Below are positions 1-4,370 of a stretch of DNA of 14,394 nucleotides, one piece after another. Where the stretch lies: positions 1-14,394 of the forward strand of contig JAHILT010000054.1 in NCBI GenBank assembly GCA_018896875.1, written 5' to 3'. Position 1 is the stretch's first letter. Each line of letters opens with the position of its first letter. A program made the position numbers and the translations under genes. This DNA comes from Patescibacteria group bacterium. GTDB taxonomy: Bacteria > Patescibacteriota > Minisyncoccia > UBA6257 > 02-FULL-45-10c. Below the pieces are notes generated by a model. The model was not told where the DNA came from and ran no database searches. It saw only the letters and a list, made by a program, of their open reading frames with translations.

Positions 1-23
1 CCGCCCAGGGAGGGCTAGGGTTT

Positions 24-78
24 ACCCTGTTAAATAATCCGCCAGCTGGCGGATTGCTCAAAGAGCATTTAATAGGGT
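24..78 (+). repeat. Structured element, copy 1 (ACCCTGTTAAAT family)
   Basis: The terminal arms ACCCTGTTAAAT (24-35) and ATTTAATAGGGT (67-78) pair with a single G.T position. Inside are the perfect palindrome TCCGCCAGCTGGCGGA (38-53) and the hairpin TGCTC-AAA-GAGCA (55-67). The same layout with different stem sequences recurs at 3400-3457 and 3480-3535. The odd G.T pair reads as G.U only in plus-strand RNA and as C/A on the other strand. Confidence 0.8.
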
Positions 79-119
79 GGATTTTAAATCTTTATATTTT
101 TACATATTAAAATATTCTT
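79..119 (+). repeat. 41-bp dispersed repeat, copy A
   Basis: This AT-rich segment beginning GGATTTTAAATCTTT matches 6325-6365 at 38 of 41 positions by eye. In the second copy it directly follows the CCAGGGAGGG-type sequence, whereas here the structured element at 24-78 lies between the two. Confidence 0.8.
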
Positions 120-167
120 TATTTATCTAAATAATTACCATTGAATTACTCTTTCTTTTTCTCCTTA

Positions 168-230
168 CTAGTCCCTAATCCCTAGTGGCTAATCCCTGTC
201 CTAATCCCCAACGCCTAGTGCCTAATTCAC
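168..230 (+). repeat. Heptamer island A (CTAATCC / CTAGTGC)
   Basis: A run of degenerate 7-base units such as CTAGTCC, CTAATCC, CTAGTGG and CTAGTGC. Related islands occur at 1401-1450, 1579-1610, 3164-3229, 6758-6790 and 10347-10410, the last three in the opposite orientation. Confidence 0.75.
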
Positions 231-273
231 TATTTCTTGTTATAATAAAAAAGTATCTGCTAGTCGGCAGAAT

Positions 274-377
274 ACTTGTCCCATACTTATCATTAAGTGG
301 GGGACTTGTCCCATACTTATCATTAAGTGGGGGACTTGTCCCATACTTATCATTAAGTGGGGGACTTGTCCCATACT
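274..377 (+). repeat. 30-bp tandem repeat, three full units and a partial one
   Basis: Units begin at 274, 304 and 334 with ACTTGTCCCATACTTATC and end AAGTGGGGG. They are identical across three copies, and a fourth begins at 364. Unit junctions can fold as AAGTGGGGGA / CTTG / TCCCATACTT with 8 of 10 pairs. A related hairpin precedes the array (AAGTATCTGC at 251-260 with GCAG-A-ATACTT to 277). There are no spacers, so this is a minisatellite rather than a CRISPR array. Confidence 0.9.
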
Positions 378-385
378 CATCTGTG

Positions 386-400
386 CCTGCCCGTCCAGGG
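386..400 (+). repeat. GC palindrome element inserted in the last tandem unit
   Basis: CCTGCCCGTCCAGGG lies inside the fourth unit of the 30-bp repeat. Removing exactly these 15 bases restores the unit spacing: 16 bases from CCCATACTCATC up to AGTGGGGG, as in the intact units. It differs by one base from the copy at 1505-1519. Confidence 0.75.
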
Positions 401-437
401 AGTGGGGGATTATAAAATAAAAAAATAATTAAAATGG

Positions 438-484
438 TTTCCGCGTAAGTCTGCGTTTCAGTCTGCGTGAATCCGCGTCTATCA
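438..484 (+). repeat. Degenerate tandem of 10-12-base 'GCGT' units
   Basis: The sequence repeats CCGCGTAAGT, CTGCGTTTCAGT, CTGCGTGAAT and CCGCGTCTATC. It resembles GCGT-type spacer repeats seen in many environmental bacterial genomes. No coding or regulatory role is visible. Confidence 0.6.
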
Positions 485-490
485 ATATGA

Positions 491-590
491 ATCCCACACA
501 TAATAATTATTAAATTATACGTGGGAAAATAAATTATTATAATTAATTTTATACAAGGCGAAAAAAAATAAACCTTGTTATGTGTGGGAT
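491..590. repeat. Short cassette bounded by a 13-bp inverted repeat
   Basis: ATCCCACACATAA (491-503) is exactly complementary to TTATGTGTGGGAT (578-590), with 74 AT-rich bases between them. An inner partial copy, TTATACGTGGGA, begins at 515. The same inverted repeat, extended to 20 bp, brackets the GIY-YIG gene at 4073-4370. The right arm contains the possible start codons (580 and 589) of the next gene. This could be a non-autonomous relative of the GIY-YIG cassette or a pair of start-site motifs facing apart. Confidence 0.65.
538..578 (+). promoter_or_regulatory. Possible -10 box and leader hairpin for the 580 gene
   Basis: TATAAT is at 538-543, with only a weak -35 (TTATAC, 515-520) at 17-bp spacing. 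Between it and the start, ACAAGG (553-558) can pair with CCTTGT (573-578), ending two bases before the ATG at 580, so the fold could affect initiation. The region is AT-rich, so a chance TATAAT is possible. Confidence 0.35.
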
Positions 591-957
591 GAATAGATTA
601 AATAAAATTTTATTAATTAGCATATTATTACTAGCAATCGTATTAGCCATAATTATATGGAAGCCAAGTATTTTTGCGTCCATAACAGATAAACCATATT
701 ATGCTGTTTATTTACTAAGCGGTGATTTGTATTTTGGTCAAATGAGTTGGTGTCGCCCAAGCATATTGTCTGACGCAAGACTTATACAGCAAGCGCAAAA
801 TGTCGAAGAAGGACAACCAGATTTTAGTTTAGTTGAATTCAAAGATGTTTTTTGGGGCCCTGCTGGAGATTTGAAATTAAACAAAAATAATGTTTTGTGG
901 ATTAGTAGATTAAGCGACGAGAGCCAAGTGGTTAAACTTATTAATGCCAATAATTAA
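580..957 (+). CDS. Membrane-anchored hypothetical protein, CPR type
   Basis: 125 aa, function unknown. A hydrophobic segment at about residues 9-27 (KILLISILLLAIVLAIIIW) is followed by an extracytoplasmic domain of about 95 residues. That domain contains YYAVYLLSGDLYFGQMS, a central VEFKDVFWGPAGDLKLN and the ending NVLWISRLSDESQVVKLI. From memory, this pattern (a 'YxAVxLxxGxxYFG' opening and a 'xxDxSxVV' end) matches small one-TM proteins common in Parcubacteria and never assigned a function. The start is uncertain: ATG at 580 gives M-C-G-M, while the in-frame ATG at 589 fits the 'GTGGGATGAA' context shared with lepB. There is no Shine-Dalgarno. It overlaps the next gene by 14 bp, so the two are probably translated together, and a surface or pilus-associated role is plausible from context only. 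Confidence 0.8.
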   Translation: MCGMNRLNKILLISILLLAIVLAIIIWKPSIFASITDKPYYAVYLLSGDLYFGQMSWCRPSILSDARLIQQAQNVEEGQPDFSLVEFKDVFWGPAGDLKLNKNNVLWISRLSDESQVVKLINANN

Positions 958-1393
958 GAATAGACAATATTTTAAGAAGGGCCTGTCTGGTCAGGGCATA
1001 GTGGCTTTGCCAACGATGCTTTTAATTGGTGGGCTTGTTTCTAGTATTTCTATTGCGCTTACAATTTCTGTATATTTTTATGTCAATTCTACCTCAGGAT
1101 CTAATCTGGCGCTTAAGGCTTTCTCAGCTTCTAAATCTGGTATTTATGATGGTTTAATGAAAATTACTAGAGACAAAAGTCTTACCACTGCTTCTTATAA
1201 TTTAACAGTAGGCGATCAAGTCGCAGCCATTGAAATTTGCAGAGACACTGAAGATTGTGGTGGTAGCGGAAAATTCAAAGTGACTTCTATTGGAAGCGCT
1301 TTTACTAGGCGAAAAAAGATGGAAGCAATAGTATCCGTAGATAGTACAACAGGAGTTTCAAAATTAGAATTAATGAGAGAAATAGCCCTGTAA
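944..1393 (+). CDS. Pilin-like (type IV pilus-type) membrane protein
   Basis: 149 aa. A short basic N-terminus (MPIIKNRQYFKKG) is followed by a long hydrophobic helix, about residues 18-46 (GIVALPTMLLIGG onward), and then a small globular domain with one possible disulfide (C99, C105). It contains the segments YNLTVGDQVAAIEICRD and KFKVTSIGSAFTRRKKMEAIVSVD. Such a layout is typical of minor pilin or PilX-like subunits. No classical G/FTLxE prepilin peptidase site is present, so pilin-like is as far as the evidence goes. Residues 13-18 fall in a 15-base GC palindrome (982-996) like those in the spacers. The gene overlaps the preceding one and lies upstream of a PilM/PilN-like gene, which supports a pilus role. 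Confidence 0.65.
   Translation: MPIIKNRQYFKKGLSGQGIVALPTMLLIGGLVSSISIALTISVYFYVNSTSGSNLALKAFSASKSGIYDGLMKITRDKSLTTASYNLTVGDQVAAIEICRDTEDCGGSGKFKVTSIGSAFTRRKKMEAIVSVDSTTGVSKLELMREIAL
982..996 (+). repeat. GC palindrome-like 15-mer inside the pilin-like gene
   Basis: CCTGTCTGGTCAGGG differs from the copy at 6292-6306 (CCTGCCCGGTCAGGG) by two C/T changes. It follows a G, as do the other complete copies. Taking it out removes five codons and keeps the frame. It may be an old insertion or a chance match within coding sequence. Confidence 0.4.
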
Positions 1394-1400
1394 AACAATT

Positions 1401-1450
1401 CCTAATTTCTAATATCTAATTCCTAATAAAAATCCTAATGTCTAAAATCA
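1401..1450 (+). repeat. Heptamer island B
   Basis: Degenerate CTAATTT / CTAATAT / CTAATTC / CTAATGT units begin about seven bases after the stop codon of the pilin-like gene. They are less regular than the other islands. Confidence 0.6.
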
Positions 1451-1504
1451 AAAAAACAATCAGTTATTATAAATTTAATCATTAAATATTTTGTTGGAAA
1501 TTGG

Positions 1505-1519
1505 CCTGCCCGGCCAGGG
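1505..1519 (+). repeat. GC palindrome element CCTGCCCGGCCAGGG
   Basis: A GC-only island in an AT-rich spacer, flanked by GGAAATTGG and TAATTGGAAATT. It is identical to the outer copy that can be reconstructed at 6284-6313. CCTG and CAGG form the outer arms and CCGG the centre. Confidence 0.75.
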
Positions 1520-1578
1520 TAATTGGAAATTTTTAAATATAAAATATATAAATTCGCGTAACTCTTTTCTATTCATTA

Positions 1579-1610
1579 CTAGTTCCTAGTTACTAATGCC
1601 TAGTGCCTAA
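1579..1610 (+). repeat. Heptamer island C, next to the PilM-like start
   Basis: CTAGTTC, CTAGTTA, CTAATGC and CTAGTGC units end six bases before the ATG at 1617. The start therefore has no Shine-Dalgarno, and the immediate upstream sequence comes from the repeat. Confidence 0.7.
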
Positions 1611-1616
1611 CTTATT

Positions 1617-3167
1617 ATGAACCTACAATCTTTATTACAAAAATATCCTCAGATGAAAGTTTACTGGGAAAAAACAATCAAACTTTTAAAAGCCGAAACT
1701 ATTATTGGAGGCATTAGTATTAGCAGTGAAGCGATAAGATATATAAGGCTTAATAGTAAAAAAGAAATTGAACAAAAAATTGGCGTAACATTGGAACCAG
1801 GAGTCATTGTTAATGGAAATTTAAAAAACAAAAAAGCTTTTTTATCAGCTTTGAGAGCATTACGTTCTAGGCTTGGTAATCCTGAAATTCATGTTATTGT
1901 TTCATTACCGTCAGACAAAGTTTATATAAAATCGTTTAATTTACCTGTAATTAAGGATCGTTTATTAGAAGAAGCGGCAAAATTAAATTTACAATTACTT
2001 TCTCCTATTGATATTAAAGGATCCTATACTGACTGGGAAAAGATAGGGAAAGTTCAAGAAGAAGGAGAAAAATTAGAAATTTTAGGAGCATTTGTAAACA
2101 AAACTACAGTTGATGATTATGTTTCTGTTTTTAGAGAAGCTGATTTTGGCATTGTGGCGGTTGAATTTCCGGCGTTATCTTTAGCGCGTTTAGCTAAAGA
2201 TAGTTTTTCTTCTGGACAGACAGGTAGCGCAAGTGAGAATAAGCCATATATAATCTTGTCAGTTTCCAGTGATGGATCAGAATTTATAGTTGTTAATAGT
2301 AATGGCTCTCCTTGTTTTAATTATTTTGTTTCATGGGGTTCTATAGAAGGGCGTCAAATAACTCTTGATAAGTTCAATGACACATTAGCAAAGGAAATGA
2401 AAAAGGTTTTGAATTTTTATAGTAGTCATTGGAATTGCCAAGTTACGGATTTAATTTTAGTAACTCGTGGATTGTATACAGAAATTGAAAATATAATTAA
2501 AACAAATTGCTCTTCAATAAACATAAAATCACTCATAGTGAATGAAAAATTTTCTAAGCTAAATCCTTCTTGGTATTCTGTTTTAGGGGCTGCCATAAGA
2601 GGCGGAGTTCCTAGATCAGAAGATATTTTTATAAGCCTTATAGGCATAGGCACTGAACAGCGTTTTTTTGAGAGTAGAGTTACTTTTTTTGTAAGAACAT
2701 GGAGAACGGCCGTATTATCTACCTTAAGTGTATTAGTTGCTTTTTTTGTTTTTGGGGATTTATTTTTTATGCAACTTTCTAATAATTTGGACAGACAAAT
2801 ATCTTTTATAATACAGAAAGAACAAGGACAAGAAGTCTCTTCCTTAAACGAAGAAGCTAAGAAATTTAATACACTTGTAGCTAAGGCGTTAGTTGCTGAA
2901 AGCAAGAGCAAAAAAATATCCCACTTTTTTGATATTTTTAATAATTTAGCTGGAAAAGAGATTGAAATACAAAGAGTTCTTTTTGATCCACTCAAAAAAA
3001 CCACTCTTATAACTGCTATTGCTAAGGACAATCAATCTGTAATTAACTTTAAAAATGTTTTAGCGGAACGCGAGGAATTCAAAGACGTAGAATTTTCTTT
3101 CACAAGCACTGTTACTAATTCTGACGGAACAATTTTTTTCCCTATAACATTTAAACTTAATTCCTAG
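1617..3167 (+). CDS. PilM/PilN-like type IV pilus assembly protein (fused)
   Basis: 516 aa. Residues about 30-340 look like a PilM/GspL actin-type cytoplasmic domain, with IGGISISSEAIRYIRL near the start, a HVIVSLPSDKVYIKSFNLP segment and YSVLGAAIRGG at the end. A single transmembrane helix follows at about 364-388 (TAVLSTLSVLVAFFVFGDLFF). Then comes a helical, probably coiled-coil stretch (about 390-440) and a C-terminal domain of PilN/GspL type. In most bacteria PilM and PilN are separate proteins that link the pilus motor to the envelope; here both appear in one chain, as in GspL of type II secretion. ATG at 1617 is preceded by a repeat island and no Shine-Dalgarno. The stop TAG opens the next heptamer island. 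The fold assignment rests on pattern recognition and the pilin-like neighbour. Confidence 0.7.
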   Translation: MNLQSLLQKYPQMKVYWEKTIKLLKAETIIGGISISSEAIRYIRLNSKKEIEQKIGVTLEPGVIVNGNLKNKKAFLSALRALRSRLGNPEIHVIVSLPSDKVYIKSFNLPVIKDRLLEEAAKLNLQLLSPIDIKGSYTDWEKIGKVQEEGEKLEILGAFVNKTTVDDYVSVFREADFGIVAVEFPALSLARLAKDSFSSGQTGSASENKPYIILSVSSDGSEFIVVNSNGSPCFNYFVSWGSIEGRQITLDKFNDTLAKEMKKVLNFYSSHWNCQVTDLILVTRGLYTEIENIIKTNCSSINIKSLIVNEKFSKLNPSWYSVLGAAIRGGVPRSEDIFISLIGIGTEQRFFESRVTFFVRTWRTAVLSTLSVLVAFFVFGDLFFMQLSNNLDRQISFIIQKEQGQEVSSLNEEAKKFNTLVAKALVAESKSKKISHFFDIFNNLAGKEIEIQRVLFDPLKKTTLITAIAKDNQSVINFKNVLAEREEFKDVEFSFTSTVTNSDGTIFFPITFKLNS

Positions 3168-3229
3168 AATAGTAGTTAGGAACTAGGCACTAGCCACTAG
3201 GCACTAGCCACTAGCCACTAGGTATTAGT
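3164..3229 (-). repeat. Heptamer island D, starting at the PilM-like stop codon
   Basis: Units GGCACTAG and GCCACTAG (reverse of CTAGTGC) run from the stop codon itself. The stretch contains about seven CTAG tetramers, a sequence scarce in many bacterial genomes. It shares TAGAATAGT at its start with the island that follows ftsA. Confidence 0.8.
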
Positions 3230-3270
3230 CTTTCTTGTCCCCCTCCTTTAGGAGGGGCTAGGGGAGATTT
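3226..3270 (+). repeat. Hairpin repeat TAGTCTTTCTT...CCCTCC...GGGG
   Basis: TAGTCTTTCTT is followed by the hairpin CCCCTCC-TTTA-GGAGGGG and then CTAGGGGAGATTT. The same order (TAGTCTTTCTT, CCCTCCTTTT, GGAGGG-type arm, GGATTTT) recurs at 6255-6330, where a GC palindrome splits the hairpin. Confidence 0.7.
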
Positions 3271-3283
3271 TTCTCCTTTTTTT
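3263..3283 (+). terminator. Rho-independent-type terminator after the PilM-like gene
   Basis: GGAGA (3263-3267), a TTTT loop and TCTCC (3272-3276) are followed by seven T. The stem is short, but the GC hairpin just upstream (3240-3257) may add to it. Position and orientation suit the end of the pilus transcript. Confidence 0.5.
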
Positions 3284-3399
3284 ATCGTTAATAGCCATTG
3301 ATCCCTATATTCAACAAAACCTTCCACCAATTTGGTGGAATATAAGGAAGTCCGACTTCCCTAATTTTTCCTAATTTCTATTTCTTTTTTATATTTTTT

Positions 3400-3457
3400 A
3401 CCCTGTTAAATAATTTTGTCTTTGACAAAATTGTTGCAAAGCAACATTTAATAGGGT
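3400..3457 (+). repeat. Structured element, copy 2
   Basis: Arms ACCCTGTTAAAT (3400-3411) and ATTTAATAGGGT (3446-3457) have the same G.T position as copy 1. Internal hairpins are AATTTTGTC-TTT-GACAAAATT (3412-3432) and GTTGC-AAA-GCAAC (3433-3445). Both internal stems differ from copy 1 in sequence yet pair fully. Confidence 0.85.
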
Positions 3458-3479
3458 GAATTGTCATTTTCCATTTTTT

Positions 3480-3547
3480 ACCCTGTTAAATAATTTCGCT
3501 GGAAGCGAAATTGCTCAAAGAGCATTTACTAGGGTATTTAACAGGGT
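3480..3547 (+). repeat. Structured element, copy 3, with a second right arm
   Basis: Left arm ACCCTGTTAAAT (3480-3491). Hairpins AATTTCGCT-GGA-AGCGAAATT (3492-3512) and TGCTC-AAA-GAGCA (3512-3524). Right arm ATTTACTAGGGT (3524-3535), imperfect. It is followed at once by ATTTAACAGGGT (3536-3547), an exact complement of the left arm. The stop codon of pth (3538-3540, minus strand) lies within that second arm. Confidence 0.8.
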
Positions 3548-4026
3548 GAATTTACATTTTCAATTATTTTAAAAGATGCCTCCTCAAAAACTTTTTTAAA
3601 TATTTCAATATCTTCTTTTTTTATTTTTTTGAGCACAAATTTTTTCGCCCTCAATCTTTGATTTAGAGGCCTTATCCCTATTCTTAACCTCCAATTTTTT
3701 TTCGTTCCTATTCTATCAAAAATATCTTCTACGCCCTTATGTCCCGCTGAATTACGGTCAAATGATATTTTATATTTTCCCATAGCAATATCAGAGTCAT
3801 CATGAATAATTAATAACTTTTCTGATTTAATTTTGAATTTTTTCAGCAATTTAACAGCCGTACTTCCTGATTCATTCATACACCCGCTGTTTTTAGCGAT
3901 ATTAATATTAGCCGATAGAATATTATTTTTTACCAAAAAATCGGTCATTAAATGTCCGACATTATGATAAGTATTTTTATATTTAGACCCAGGATTACCA
4001 AGTCCTAACACAGCCTTGAAATACAT
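3538..4026 (-). CDS. pth: Peptidyl-tRNA hydrolase
   Basis: 162 aa from ATG at 4026; an upstream in-frame ATG at 4053 would add nine residues that do not belong to the family. The enzyme frees tRNA from peptidyl-tRNA dropped by ribosomes. The opening VLGLGNPGSKYKNTYHNVG carries N11 and the catalytic H21; the usual Arg before His is Tyr here. MNESG (N51), HDDSD (D76/D77) and AGHKG (H96) match the remaining active-site positions. It is shorter than the usual 185-195 aa, mainly before MNESG and at the C-terminus. The last residues (about NSPC) and the stop are encoded by a repeat arm, so the tail has probably been replaced. A promoter lies directly upstream, and the gene is divergent from the GIY-YIG/lepB group. 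Confidence 0.93.
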   Translation of the reverse strand: MYFKAVLGLGNPGSKYKNTYHNVGHLMTDFLVKNNILSANINIAKNSGCMNESGSTAVKLLKKFKIKSEKLLIIHDDSDIAMGKYKISFDRNSAGHKGVEDIFDRIGTKKNWRLRIGIRPLNQRLRAKKFVLKKIKKEDIEIFKKVFEEASFKIIENVNSPC

Positions 4027-4032
4027 ACCTTT

Positions 4033-4061
4033 ATTATAGTAGAATATAGACAATTGTTAAA
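4033..4061 (-). promoter_or_regulatory. Likely pth promoter, leaderless arrangement
   Basis: On the minus strand TTTAAC (4056-4061) and a perfect TATAAT (4033-4038) are 17 bp apart. Only six bases separate TATAAT from the ATG at 4026. Transcription should start at or next to the start codon, giving a leaderless or nearly leaderless mRNA. Confidence 0.55.
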
Positions 4062-4072
4062 TACAATGATTT

Positions 4073-4370
4073 ATCCCACACATAACTTACACTGATTATG
4101 TATTGCGTTTATTTATTACAATCATTTAAAAACAAAAGTTTATACGTAGGTTGTACATCTGATTTGAAAAATAGGTTATTGATACATAATCAAGGAAAAT
4201 CATATCATACTAAAAAATTTATGCCCTGGAAATTAATATATTGTGAAACTTACATATCAAAAAAAGATGCTTTTAGTCGAGAGCAATCATTAAAACTACA
4301 CGCTCAAGGATTACGTCGCCTTAAAGAGAGGATTAGAGATTCGTTGGCTGTGTAAGTTATGTCGTGGGAT
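4073..4370. mobile_element. Inverted-repeat cassette carrying the GIY-YIG gene
   Basis: The left arm ATCCCACACATAACTTACAC (4073-4092) is the exact complement of the right arm (4350-4370), apart from one extra C at 4363. The arms hold nothing but the GIY-YIG ORF: its ATG is five bases inside the left arm, and its stop TAA (4353-4355) lies in the right arm. The last two bases of the right arm are the first two of the lepB start. The outer 13 bases of the same repeat bound the 491-590 cassette. Mobility is inferred from this geometry; no target duplication is clear. Confidence 0.55.
4098..4355 (+). CDS. Small GIY-YIG endonuclease-domain protein
   Basis: 85 aa, essentially one GIY-YIG nuclease domain of the YhbQ/UPF0213 or Slx1-like class. 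The GIY and YIG strands read VYL (4-6) and YVG (16-18); R26 in LKNRL and E62 in SREQSLK match the catalytic Arg and metal-binding Glu. There is no DNA-binding or zinc domain, so substrate choice cannot be read. Such ORFs are abundant and scattered in CPR genomes. The whole ORF sits between a 20-bp inverted repeat and separates pth from lepB, which it precedes by 13 bp. It could be a selfish nuclease that moves with its flanks or a resident repair-type nuclease. There is no Shine-Dalgarno. Confidence 0.9.
   Translation: MYCVYLLQSFKNKSLYVGCTSDLKNRLLIHNQGKSYHTKKFMPWKLIYCETYISKKDAFSREQSLKLHAQGLRRLKERIRDSLAV

Larger units (their letters stand above)
1..579. other. Non-coding repeat mosaic upstream of the pilus genes
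   Basis: No credible gene is seen. The stretch holds, in order: the end of a probable 15-bp GC-palindrome copy (1-10), a structured ACCCTGTTAAAT element (24-78), a 41-bp segment repeated at 6325-6365 (79-119), a heptamer island (168-230), a hairpin (251-277), a 30-bp tandem repeat (274-377) disrupted by another GC palindrome (386-400), a degenerate 'GCGT' tandem (438-484) and a short inverted-repeat cassette (491-590). Open frames of 76 and 108 codons cross it, but they only translate the tandem repeat and are not believed to be genes. Confidence 0.8.
3168..3537. other. Repeat-filled spacer between convergent genes
   Basis: No gene is seen. The stretch holds the rest of heptamer island D, a CCCCTCC-TTTA-GGAGGGG hairpin repeat, a terminator-like hairpin (3263-3283), two tight palindromes (TTCCACCAA-T-TTGGTGGAA at 3322-3340, and GGAAGTC-C-GACTTCC at 3346-3360) and two structured elements (3400-3457, 3480-3535). 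It separates the PilM-like gene from pth, which is read towards it. Confidence 0.8.

Noticed and set aside
274..377. CRISPR array
   Set aside because: The repeats are directly adjacent without spacers, and no cas gene is present in the window.
175..501. Open frames on both strands across the tandem repeat (76 and 108 codons)
   Set aside because: The 30-bp period is a multiple of three, so any frame stays open through the array. The translations are repeat peptides with no protein-like composition, and no conserved start context supports them.
2426..3031. Long minus-strand open frame (201 codons) within the PilM/PilN-like gene
   Set aside because: It is a shadow of a well-supported plus-strand gene with a transmembrane helix and domain pattern; its translation has no recognisable features.
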